From: Pelotomaculum propionicicum
Lineage (GTDB): Bacteria; Bacillota; Desulfotomaculia; Desulfotomaculales; Pelotomaculaceae
Reading direction: 5' to 3'
Length of the DNA: 47,858 bases
Assembly: GCF_004369225.1 (NCBI RefSeq)
Contig: NZ_QFFZ01000028.1
Location: 1-47,858 of the forward strand
Position 1 is the stretch's first letter; every line of letters starts with the position of its first letter. A program made the position numbers and the translations under genes. Of this stretch, positions 1 through 7,711 are shown in pieces. The notes beneath the pieces are model-generated. The model searched no databases. It was not told the origin of the DNA and saw only the letters and a program-made list of their open reading frames with translations.

Positions 1-130
1 CCATAATCCATGCATAAAACCGTAAAGGGAAGCAACATAACGGTCAGTTAGATGGATGATAATCCCAGTCAATTTTCTTAAGGGGCAAATGAAAAGAAAA
101 AAACACCCCTTTTTGCAGTGGAATCATAGA

Positions 131-1033
131 TTAGTAAGATGATTTTAGTACCTTGACAAATTCTTGTGCGGTTGCTAAAAAAGGATGAGTATTTGACCTT
201 ACCCACCCATAAGATAATTGTATAGTATTACTTATAGGTATAGAGATAATATCTTCTAAAAGGTAGAAATTCTTCAAGAATGACTTGGAAAAGAATCCTA
301 TAGCTATTCCTTCAATAATTACTTTATAAAACAGTTTGGGATTTTCTAACTTTAATATTTTTTTTGGTTCGCCATATTTTTTTAAAAGTTTAACATGCCA
401 GTTCTCGTTAATATCTTCGCCCTGGTGAATCGCCACAGGATATTTCAATAATTGTTTTAATGAAATAGATTTCCTCTTCGAAAGTGGAGAAGACTTTCCT
501 GCGCCAATAACTAGCTTATCGTAAAACAGCCGTTCGAAATAGATTTCTGCCCATTCACAGCTGGTTGAAAACCCATCCGGTATTACAATTAAGCCAAGGT
601 CAGCTTTGCCTGTATTAACATCTAATATTACCTTCTCTGGTAGTTTTTCTTTTACAGTTATATTTACATCGGGATAATTTCTGCTAAAAGTTATCAATAC
701 TTTCTGTAATATACCGGCACATATGACAGGCGAGGAAGAAATGCGCAGATTTCCTCTGAGGGTTGGAGTTTTAGGTTCACAAGCTTTAAAACCTAGTTTT
801 AAATCCTCAACAAGTTTTAAAATTTCCCTGCTTTTTTTAACAACCTCCTCACCGTCCTCTGTGAGACACACACCCTGTGTGGAACGGGTAAGCAAGGTAA
901 CTCCCAACTCTTTTTCCAGCTTATGAATTGCTTCGCTAATGCTTGGCTGTGACACATAAATTTGTTCAGCAGTAAGACTTATTGATTTTGTTTTAGCTAC
1001 TTCAGTTAGATAGTATAACTGCTCTAAGCGCAT
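131..1033 (-). CDS. LysR-family transcriptional regulator
   Basis: A 300-residue protein of normal LysR length. Residues about 1-60 form the winged helix-turn-helix (MRLEQLYYLTEVAKTKS at the start, then SQPSISEAIHKLEKELG as the recognition helix). The rest matches the periplasmic-binding-protein-like effector domain from about residue 90. The ATG at 1033-1031 is preceded by an AGGGGGA ribosome site. The gene is divergent from the phosphodiesterase operon that starts at 1391, the usual layout for a LysR activator and its target. It is therefore the first candidate to bind the repeated promoter module described at 1291-1362 and elsewhere. The effector is unknown. The family is certain; the target is inferred from position. 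Confidence 0.93.
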   Translation of the reverse strand: MRLEQLYYLTEVAKTKSISLTAEQIYVSQPSISEAIHKLEKELGVTLLTRSTQGVCLTEDGEEVVKKSREILKLVEDLKLGFKACEPKTPTLRGNLRISSSPVICAGILQKVLITFSRNYPDVNITVKEKLPEKVILDVNTGKADLGLIVIPDGFSTSCEWAEIYFERLFYDKLVIGAGKSSPLSKRKSISLKQLLKYPVAIHQGEDINENWHVKLLKKYGEPKKILKLENPKLFYKVIIEGIAIGFFSKSFLKNFYLLEDIISIPISNTIQLSYGWVRSNTHPFLATAQEFVKVLKSSY

Positions 1034-1246
1034 ACCAATCCCCCTATAGCTTATTGGGTAAAACCGGAAGCCTTATGCGGAAATTAATTGTATGGGATTT
1101 AAATAGTTCAGATATTATTAAAAATTTTATCATAAATAAATAGGATCTAAAATAACAAAAATACACTAAGGTTTTATAAAAAGTATATGTGGATCGCGTG
1201 ATTTGAGCAGGTTTACCGATCTGCTAGTTTTTCTTAACAATATTCT

Positions 1247-1280
1247 ACCGGATGCTTCTAATTCAGAAGGCCGGTTTTTT
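1247..1280 (+). terminator. Rho-independent terminator-like hairpin upstream of the phosphodiesterase promoter
   Basis: ACCGG (1247-1251) pairs with CCGGT (1271-1275), and inside it CTTCT (1255-1259) pairs with AGAAG (1265-1269). A run of six T follows at 1275-1280. A weaker hairpin, AGCAG (1206-1210) with CTGCT (1221-1225) and then a T-rich stretch, lies just upstream. No gene on the plus strand precedes them in the 1034-1246 gap, so either an unannotated transcript ends here or the element insulates the promoter that follows. Confidence 0.55.
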
Positions 1281-1290
1281 CTTTGGCTAA

Positions 1291-1362
1291 AGGTAATGAC
1301 TATAACCTTTGGCTTCATATATTAATTGCCGATTGGTAAAAAAATTTTATGAGCCATATAAT
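1291..1362 (+). promoter_or_regulatory. Promoter module copy A (sigma-70 type with operator-like dyad)
   Basis: The -10 is TATAAT (1357-1362), separated by an 18-bp spacer from a -35 TTGGTA (1333-1338). The -35 lies inside an imperfect palindrome, TTGCCGATTGGTAA (1326-1339). An upstream box CTATAAC begins at 1300, exactly 57 bp before the -10, and is preceded by AAAGGTAATGA. The same architecture recurs at 11728, 15228 and, less well, 16231. The 5' leader to the GTG at 1391 is only about 20 nt. The conserved upstream box plus the dyad over the -35 suggest an activator or repressor site, plausibly for the divergent LysR. Confidence 0.7.
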
Positions 1363-1390
1363 TTTTATAACAAATTAAGGAGGGATATTT

Positions 1391-3415
1391 GTGAAAAGAA
1401 AAGCGTTAAGCAACAAAATAATTGTGCTCGGTGTGGACGGATTGGAACCGTCTCTGACTAAAAAGTACATGGACCAGGGTAAGCTTCCAAACATCAAAAA
1501 GTTTTTAGAACGCGGCGTTGCCAGGGAAGATTTGGTGATGCTCGGCGCGCATCCCACAGTTACACCGCCATTGTGGACGACACTGTCGACGGGCGCATAT
1601 CCGGAGACGCATGGTGTCACTGATTTCTTCAGGCAGTCGCCGGAAGATTTGGATACAGTGGTTTACAACCTGGACTCCAGGGATTCTAAAGCTGAGCCGC
1701 TATGGAACGTTTTTGCGTCCGCGGGGAAAAAGACCCTTGTTTGGCACTGGCCGGGCAGCGCATGGCCCCCAACCTCGGACAACCCTAATTTGCATGTGGT
1801 TGATGGAACAAATCCGGTCATGGTTAATATGAGTGTCGCGCTTAAGGACTGGGAAAAAATTATTTATGCTTCAACAGAAATTGAATCGGTTTTATACCAG
1901 CCTCACGCCGCTCATAAAGCGGGAGCGGGCTGTATAATCACAGATCTGGAAGTTGATAAAGAAGGCTCTGACGTGTTTGGCGCAGCTTTAGGCAAAAAAG
2001 AATTTAAGAATATTATGCTTACTCATGATGACGGAGAGAGGGCTATTGAAAAACTGGCCTTTGACCTGGTTAACTCTCCGATTAAAGAACCAACAGGCTG
2101 GGAGCATGCTCCGGCAGGCGCGAAAGAGTTTACCATAGTTACTTCAAATGGGCTTGCCAGAAGACCCGCGTTGATTCTGAAAAACGAAAACGGTGTATAT
2201 GACCGGGTAGCTGTCTATAAGTCCAAGAAAGAAGCGGAACCCTATGTGACTATTAAAAAGAACGGAGGGTTTTCACCTATAGTTCTTGAAGAGATTAAAG
2301 CGCAAGAAGACACATTCACATGTACTAGAACGTATAAAGCTTTGGAAATAGCGCCGGACGGCTCCGAAGTAAAAATATGGATGACCAACGCCTTGGACGC
2401 TGAATGTGATACTATGTGGCACCCACAGTATCTGTATAAAGATGTAATCGAAAATGTCGGTTATGTTCCTTCTCTGTGTAACAGCAGCAATACAGACCCA
2501 TATATGCTTAAGGCGGCAAAACAACCGGCAGCTGAAAGATATACAAAGTGGCAGGCTGATGTATTAAACTACTTAATCGAAAAAGAAAACTATGATGTGA
2601 TATTCTCGCATGTTCATAATGTCGACTCCCAGGGACATGCCTACTGGTACTACTGTAAGACCAGGGAAGAAGAGCTTGGTAATGACGAGACTGTATATCA
2701 AAAATTCATGGAAAACGTTTATATAGATACGGACAGGTATCTGGGACGGTTTATGCATTTATTGGATAAAGGCTGGTCTATAATCATAACTTCCGACCAT
2801 GGTTTAATCACTCCGGAATATGAATCACCTCTGTTAGCCGATCTTAACGGGGTTAACGCAGGCGTTATGAAAGAGTTGGGTTACACAGTTCTTAAGAAGG
2901 ATGAAAAGGGCAATATCTTAAAAGAGATTGACTGGGAAAAAACAAAGGCTGTCAACACACGTTCATGTTTCATATGGATTAACCTGAAAGGAAGGAATAA
3001 GACGGGTATTGTTGATCCAAAAGACAAAGAGGAACTGGAAAGAAAAATTATAGACGACTTATATAGTTACAGGGATCCCAAAACGGGTAAGCGTGTTGTC
3101 GCGTTGGCAGTAAGAAATAAGGATGCGGCGGTATTTGGGCTGAGCGGGCCGGAGACCGGGGATATAGTGTTTTTTGTTGAAGAAGGCTTTAACGCGACCC
3201 ACGGAGATTCTCTGGCAACTACCGTGGGATATGCGGACACGTCAGTGTCACCGATATTTATAGCGGCGGGCACGGGCTTTAAAAAGGGAGTGTTTGTGGA
3301 CCGCGTAATACGACAGGTTGATCTTGCGCCGACCATGGCCATACTGGGTGGGGTGAGAATGCCGGCACAGTGTGAGGGCGCCCCGATTTACCAGATTTTT
3401 GATGAGGAGATCTAG
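1391..3415 (+). CDS. Alkaline phosphatase superfamily protein, type I phosphodiesterase/nucleotide pyrophosphatase type
   Basis: A 674-residue protein with the metal-binding pattern of the superfamily. It shows Asp16 in VLGVDG, the probable Thr58 nucleophile in HPTVTPPLWTTLSTG, an Asp/His pair in NVDSQGHAY, Asp-His in TSDHG, and a late His in NATHGD. The nucleophile is a Thr in a TVTPP context, as in phosphodiesterase/pyrophosphatase members, and not the Cys/Ser of sulfatases. There is no signal peptide or membrane helix, so it should act in the cytoplasm. The start is GTG with AAGGAGGG upstream. It opens the catabolic operon. Its last 100 or so codons recur as a fragment at 15325. The natural substrate (phosphodiester, phosphonate or sulfate ester) is not known. 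Confidence 0.85.
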   Translation: MKRKALSNKIIVLGVDGLEPSLTKKYMDQGKLPNIKKFLERGVAREDLVMLGAHPTVTPPLWTTLSTGAYPETHGVTDFFRQSPEDLDTVVYNLDSRDSKAEPLWNVFASAGKKTLVWHWPGSAWPPTSDNPNLHVVDGTNPVMVNMSVALKDWEKIIYASTEIESVLYQPHAAHKAGAGCIITDLEVDKEGSDVFGAALGKKEFKNIMLTHDDGERAIEKLAFDLVNSPIKEPTGWEHAPAGAKEFTIVTSNGLARRPALILKNENGVYDRVAVYKSKKEAEPYVTIKKNGGFSPIVLEEIKAQEDTFTCTRTYKALEIAPDGSEVKIWMTNALDAECDTMWHPQYLYKDVIENVGYVPSLCNSSNTDPYMLKAAKQPAAERYTKWQADVLNYLIEKENYDVIFSHVHNVDSQGHAYWYYCKTREEELGNDETVYQKFMENVYIDTDRYLGRFMHLLDKGWSIIITSDHGLITPEYESPLLADLNGVNAGVMKELGYTVLKKDEKGNILKEIDWEKTKAVNTRSCFIWINLKGRNKTGIVDPKDKEELERKIIDDLYSYRDPKTGKRVVALAVRNKDAAVFGLSGPETGDIVFFVEEGFNATHGDSLATTVGYADTSVSPIFIAAGTGFKKGVFVDRVIRQVDLAPTMAILGGVRMPAQCEGAPIYQIFDEEI

Positions 3416-3458
3416 AACTTTAACTAATAAACTTCAACGGAAGGAAGAGCAAAGCGAA

Positions 3459-4577
3459 ATGAGAGCGGCTATCTGTTACGAATTTGGCAAACCATTGTTG
3501 ATAGAAGAGGTAACTATTGAACCACCGGGCTCGGGCGAAGTTAAAATCCGTATCGCCGCGGTCGGCATCTGCCATAGTGACCTCCACTTCCTGAAAGGCG
3601 AGCACGGGCCTGCTCCACTGCCTGCGGTAGGTGGTCATGAAGTGGCAGGTTATGTGGAAGAAGTGGGAGAAGGCGTCACAGCGGTACAACCTGGCGACCC
3701 TGTTGTGGCGTGCCTGGTGGGTTCAGGCTGCGGGCGCTGCTATTATTGTACAATAGGGCTTCCTAACTTTTGCGAGAAACGCAGGATAAAGAGAACCAGC
3801 ACGAAGGAATTCTTGCTGGCCGGGCCAGGTCATCTTATCAACAAGGACGGAGTGCGCCTTACCCAGCATGCGCCTACCTTTGCCGGCTTCGCCGAGTATA
3901 CCATTGTTAATGAAGATTATCTGGTTAAAATCGACAGGGATATGCCTATAGATCTGGCGTCTCTTTTGTCCTGCGCCGTCATATCCGGTTACGGGGCGGT
4001 AGTCAACCGCGCTAAAGTTCCAGTATCCAGTAGTGTTGTAGTGATAGGTACCGGCGGGGTTGGTCTGAATGCCATACAAGCGGCTTCAATCTCAGGAGCA
4101 TATCCGGTTATAGCGGTAGATGTCCTGGACAGCAAATTAGAGGCGGCCCGCGCTTTTGGCGCTACACATACAGTCAACACAAGGAAGGTGTCCGACCCAA
4201 TCGAGGCGGTAATAAATATGACCTACGGCCGCGGCGCTGATTATGTTTTTGTTTCAGTCGCAGGCGTTGAAGTCAAGTATCAAGGACTTAAGATGTCAGG
4301 ACCACGTGGAATGATTGTTTTCATCGGACACAGCAAGAAGGAGCCTTTAACTCCTTTCGATTCAACTGATGTAATTGGTGGAGAGAGAATGATAACGGGC
4401 AGCGCGATGGGAGCGCTCAGACCAAGGATAGATATTCCCCGCCTTATAGAGCTTTATAAGGGGGGCCGTTTAAAACTGGATGAACTTGTCACCGCTCGTT
4501 ATCCATTTGACCAGATTAACGAAGCGATAGCATCCTCGGAAAGAGGAGAAGCTTTGCGTAATGTGATTATTTTCTAA
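3459..4577 (+). CDS. Zinc-dependent alcohol dehydrogenase (MDR family)
   Basis: A 372-residue medium-chain dehydrogenase. Catalytic zinc ligands are in GICHSD (Cys-His) and GGHE. The structural zinc loop is CGRCYYC followed by a fourth Cys in NFCEKR. The NAD(P) fold has GTGGVGLNA, with an acidic residue after the second strand (VIAVD) that favours NAD. The open frame begins at 3372 inside the preceding gene, but the family N-terminus MRAAICYEFGKP begins at the ATG at 3459, which sits close to a GGAAGGAAG ribosome site. It probably oxidises a substrate alcohol to the aldehyde that the oxidoreductase at 7712 could take further. The substrate is not predictable from sequence. Confidence 0.9.
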   Translation: MRAAICYEFGKPLLIEEVTIEPPGSGEVKIRIAAVGICHSDLHFLKGEHGPAPLPAVGGHEVAGYVEEVGEGVTAVQPGDPVVACLVGSGCGRCYYCTIGLPNFCEKRRIKRTSTKEFLLAGPGHLINKDGVRLTQHAPTFAGFAEYTIVNEDYLVKIDRDMPIDLASLLSCAVISGYGAVVNRAKVPVSSSVVVIGTGGVGLNAIQAASISGAYPVIAVDVLDSKLEAARAFGATHTVNTRKVSDPIEAVINMTYGRGADYVFVSVAGVEVKYQGLKMSGPRGMIVFIGHSKKEPLTPFDSTDVIGGERMITGSAMGALRPRIDIPRLIELYKGGRLKLDELVTARYPFDQINEAIASSERGEALRNVIIF

Positions 4578-4591
4578 TTTGGAGAAGTAAT

Positions 4592-5896
4592 ATGCTGAAA
4601 TTGACCGATGACGAAAAACGGATGCTTCAGGGCGAAGATGGATTTGTGCCTCAGATCTGCATGCAGTATCTCGTAGAAGTCTGCGAGGTAGCCGGTGCGG
4701 AAAAACTGATTGACCTTGACGGCACAGGTGACTTCCATACCCCAATGACATCGATGTCGCCGTTTTATGCGTTCCCTATTGAAGAGCTGAAAAAAATCGT
4801 CGACGCCGGAGCCCATTTTAAAATTCCGACTTTTGCCAACAAATCGCCTTTCTATATGCTGCCTCCCGTTCAAGGTTGGGAAAAGTGCAATGTTTGCGCC
4901 TCTGGCAATAAGAATTGTCAGCATAATGACCCGGAATTCCATAAGGAAGCCATGTGTGAGGAATGGATTGAACTTTACAGGCGCATGGGCATGATGACAA
5001 CGCACTCCTGCGCCAACTATATGACTTCTACCTATCTCCCTACGATGGGGCAACACTGCTCCTGGAACGAGAGCTCCGCTGTCCCGTACTGCAACGCCAA
5101 CCTCGGCGCACGCACGAACATCGACGGCAGCTTTGCCACTTGTTTCCTTGGGAAAGCAGCTTATTATGACATGCACATCACGGAAAACCGGTATGCTACC
5201 GTCCTTGTCAAAACAGAAAGAACCATCAAAACAGATATTGAATGGGATGTTTTCGGCTTCGCCGTCGGAGAGGATGTCGGCGTCCATGTGCCTGTCCTGA
5301 CCGGAACCGGAAAACCGACGACGACACAGATCATGAAGCTCAACTCCGCTATGAATACAGGCGGCGCCGTCCGTATGTACCACATCCCCGGAAGCACGCC
5401 TGAGGCGCCCACACTTGAGTTTGCCTTGAATGGCAAGAAACCGAAGCGTGTGACAATGATCGGGGAGGCGGAACTTAAAAGGGCCTACGAGACGCTGAAT
5501 TACCATACATCGGATGAGGTGGATCTTGTTTATCTCGGATGTCCTCATCTGACAATCGTCGACCTTATGCTGATCGCGCGCAAGCTTGAAGGGAAAAAAT
5601 GCAAAATACCGCTTTGGATTATGACAGCGCCGTGGCTGTATGATGTCGCAAAGAACATCGGGTATCTCAAAATATATGAGGATGCCGGCGCGCATCTCAT
5701 GACCGGCACGTGCCCGGCTGCGATGGGCGCCGTACCGGCAGGTGTCAGGAATCTGGCCGTTGACTCTGCAAAACAATCGTATTACATCACCGGACGCTAT
5801 CCCGACGACGACAACAGGCTGCAGGTCTGCTACGGTTCACAGGACGACTGCGTCGACGCGGCGCTGACCGGCAGATGGCACGGGGAATGGAGATGA
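4592..5896 (+). CDS. Aconitase X (AcnX) large, catalytic subunit
   Basis: A 434-residue member of the aconitase X family (old name DUF521), [Fe-S]-dependent hydro-lyases. Characterised members dehydrate phosphomevalonate in archaea or cis-3-hydroxy-L-proline in bacteria. Recognisable stretches are GTGDFHTPMTSMSP near the start, the Cys-containing THSCANYM and SWNESSAVPYCNANLGARTNIDG, and TGTCPAAMG near the end. The small swivel subunit is a separate gene four bases downstream, as in two-subunit members. A ribosome site (GGAG) precedes the ATG. Codons here end in G/C far more often than in the flanking genes, and the large antisense open frame over this gene is a by-product of that. The reaction is certainly a dehydration type, but the substrate is unknown. 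Confidence 0.88.
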   Translation: MLKLTDDEKRMLQGEDGFVPQICMQYLVEVCEVAGAEKLIDLDGTGDFHTPMTSMSPFYAFPIEELKKIVDAGAHFKIPTFANKSPFYMLPPVQGWEKCNVCASGNKNCQHNDPEFHKEAMCEEWIELYRRMGMMTTHSCANYMTSTYLPTMGQHCSWNESSAVPYCNANLGARTNIDGSFATCFLGKAAYYDMHITENRYATVLVKTERTIKTDIEWDVFGFAVGEDVGVHVPVLTGTGKPTTTQIMKLNSAMNTGGAVRMYHIPGSTPEAPTLEFALNGKKPKRVTMIGEAELKRAYETLNYHTSDEVDLVYLGCPHLTIVDLMLIARKLEGKKCKIPLWIMTAPWLYDVAKNIGYLKIYEDAGAHLMTGTCPAAMGAVPAGVRNLAVDSAKQSYYITGRYPDDDNRLQVCYGSQDDCVDAALTGRWHGEWR

Positions 5897-5900
5897 CAAT

Positions 5901-6305
5901 ATGAGAAAGATCAGAATATACGGCCGGAAAGAATACGGTGGCTGTGTGGAAGCCGAAGCACTGGTGTCACCGAAACCGCTGCAAGGATTTGCCAACTGCA
6001 ACCCGGAAAGAGGCTATACGACGGAGCGAAACCATCCGCTTTTTAAAGTGCCTTACGCAGGCAAAGTTCTCGTCTATCCTTCACCGAGGGGTTCGGGCGG
6101 GTTTATGAGCTACGGCAGGGGTCAGCTGAAGCCGGCGGCGTTCGTTCATACCGAAACATGCCCGCTGGCCGTCGCCTGCGCGATGGTCGCCCACATCCCG
6201 TCGATGACGGACTTTGAAACAGACCCGATGACTGTCATCGAAACAGGCGATATGGTGCTGGTGAATGCCGACGAGGGATATATTGAGATCACAAAAAAAG
6301 ATTAG
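5901..6305 (+). CDS. Aconitase X small subunit (swivel domain, DUF126)
   Basis: A 134-residue protein of the usual size for the stand-alone AcnX swivel domain. It contains the family stretch ending YPSPRGSGGFMSYGR, whose Ser/Gly-rich loop contributes to the active site, and a C-terminal DMVLVNADEGYIEI strand. The ATG is four bases after the large-subunit stop, so the two are almost certainly made together and form the holoenzyme. It shares the G/C-rich codon use of its two neighbours at 4592 and 6388. Confidence 0.88.
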   Translation: MRKIRIYGRKEYGGCVEAEALVSPKPLQGFANCNPERGYTTERNHPLFKVPYAGKVLVYPSPRGSGGFMSYGRGQLKPAAFVHTETCPLAVACAMVAHIPSMTDFETDPMTVIETGDMVLVNADEGYIEITKKD

Positions 6306-6387
6306 TTTCTTTCCCATACTCCTGCCGTCCAGCCAAGAAAACCGATGCGGCAAAAAACGGCGAGAGGACTGAAAGGAATGATGATTT

Positions 6388-7632
6388 GTGGAAAAGTTTG
6401 TTTTCGAGAGAAAAAGGAAAACGACCATAGCCCTGTCATGCGACGTACTCGTTGCCGGGGGCGGTATTGCCGGCATCGCGGCAGCGATGGCTGCCGCACG
6501 GGGCGGCAAAAATGTCGTACTGCTCGAACGCGAATACTTGCTGGGCGGCCTGGCGACGCTCGGACTAGTCACGATCTACCTGCCGCTATGCGACGGCAAG
6601 GGGAATCAGCTGGTCTTCGGGATCGGAGAGGAACTCCTGAAGCTGTCCATTGAGCACGGGGCCGAGGCCAATTATCCGAGCGCGTGGCTAGACGGCGGCA
6701 GCCTTGAGGAACGGATCAAGAACCGCTACATCACGCAGTTTAATCCGCACCTGTTTGCCCTGAGAGCCGAGGCGTTGCTCAAAACGCTGGGGGTGACCAT
6801 TCTCTACGGAACCCTTGCCTGTGCCGTCACTTGCGAAGATGAAATGATCACATCAGTCATTGTTGAGAACAAGTCCGGCCGGTCCGCCATTGCCGTGCAG
6901 TCCGTCATCGACTGCACGGGTGATGCCGATATCTGCCATATGTCAGGCGCGAAAACAGTACTTCACGAAGGCGGCAACGGATTAGCCAGCTGGTATTATT
7001 ATTACAGCGGCGGCAAAGTGACACTGAAAATGTTCGGACTGGCCGATATCGTGCCGGATCAGATGCCGCAGAACGCAGGCAGTCAAGAAAAAGATCAGTA
7101 TAAAGCCAGCAAGGTTGAGAGTCTGGATAAAAACCACCGTTTTTCAGGAGTTGACGGTGAGGAACTCAGCCGTGCCGTAATCGCAGCGCACGGCAAGATG
7201 TATGAAGATATCCTGGAACACAGAAAGACCGATAATTCATATGTCCCCGTCACGATATCTGCAATTCCGCTCGTACGCATGTCACGCCGGCTCGTTGGCG
7301 CCTACACGATGGATGATACGGAGAACCGTAAATATATGCCGGACAGCATCGGTATGACCGGCGACTGGCGAAAACGCGGGCCCGCTTATGAGATACCGTT
7401 CAGAACGCTTTATTGCAACGAGGTAAAAAACCTTCTTGCAGCCGGCCGGGATATCTCCGTCACAGACACCATGTGGGAGATCACCCGGGTCATACCGGCC
7501 TGCGCTGTCACCGGTGAGGCGGCCGGCACAGCGGCTGCAATCGGTAACAACTTTCCAAAGCTGGATATCGCCGAACTTCAGAAGCGTTTGACTGCTCAAA
7601 ACGTCAAACTGCATGTTGACTCACCGCATTAA
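6388..7632 (+). CDS. FAD-dependent oxidoreductase
   Basis: A 414-residue flavoprotein. An N-terminal dinucleotide-binding motif, VAGGGIAGIAAAMAAARGG, ends at the ribose-binding acidic residue in LLERE. A second FAD contact is in VIDCTGDADI, and the C-terminal closing motif is LLAAGRDIS followed by ACAVTGEAAGTAAA. This arrangement matches the FAD_oxidored family found in catabolic clusters. The start is GTG with GAAAGGA upstream. It lies 82 bases after the AcnX small subunit and shares its base composition. It may oxidise the AcnX product or substrate, but that is only inferred from neighbourhood. Confidence 0.82.
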   Translation: MEKFVFERKRKTTIALSCDVLVAGGGIAGIAAAMAAARGGKNVVLLEREYLLGGLATLGLVTIYLPLCDGKGNQLVFGIGEELLKLSIEHGAEANYPSAWLDGGSLEERIKNRYITQFNPHLFALRAEALLKTLGVTILYGTLACAVTCEDEMITSVIVENKSGRSAIAVQSVIDCTGDADICHMSGAKTVLHEGGNGLASWYYYYSGGKVTLKMFGLADIVPDQMPQNAGSQEKDQYKASKVESLDKNHRFSGVDGEELSRAVIAAHGKMYEDILEHRKTDNSYVPVTISAIPLVRMSRRLVGAYTMDDTENRKYMPDSIGMTGDWRKRGPAYEIPFRTLYCNEVKNLLAAGRDISVTDTMWEITRVIPACAVTGEAAGTAAAIGNNFPKLDIAELQKRLTAQNVKLHVDSPH

Positions 7633-7711
7633 TTTAAAATGTTTCTGCGAGTATGTGACAATCCCAATTAAGGAGTGCCAAGGTTTTTCATTGTGAAAGG
7701 GTGTAAAGTTA

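Noticed and set aside
1185-1280. Possible T-box-like leader (TGGATCGCG followed by hairpins and a T run)
   Set aside because: The conserved T-box sequence is imperfect, no specifier-loop domain is visible, and the downstream gene is not an aminoacyl-tRNA or amino-acid gene. Kept only as a terminator-like hairpin.
1391-3415. Reading the first enzyme as a sulfatase because of the nearby dsr genes
   Set aside because: The Cys/Ser-x-Pro-x-Arg sulfatase motif is absent; the nucleophile region has Thr in a TVTPP context, as in phosphodiesterases.
4574-5776. A 400-residue open frame antisense to the AcnX large subunit
   Set aside because: It mirrors a gene with strong G/C-ending codons, has no recognisable domain, and the sense strand encodes a clear family protein with a ribosome site.
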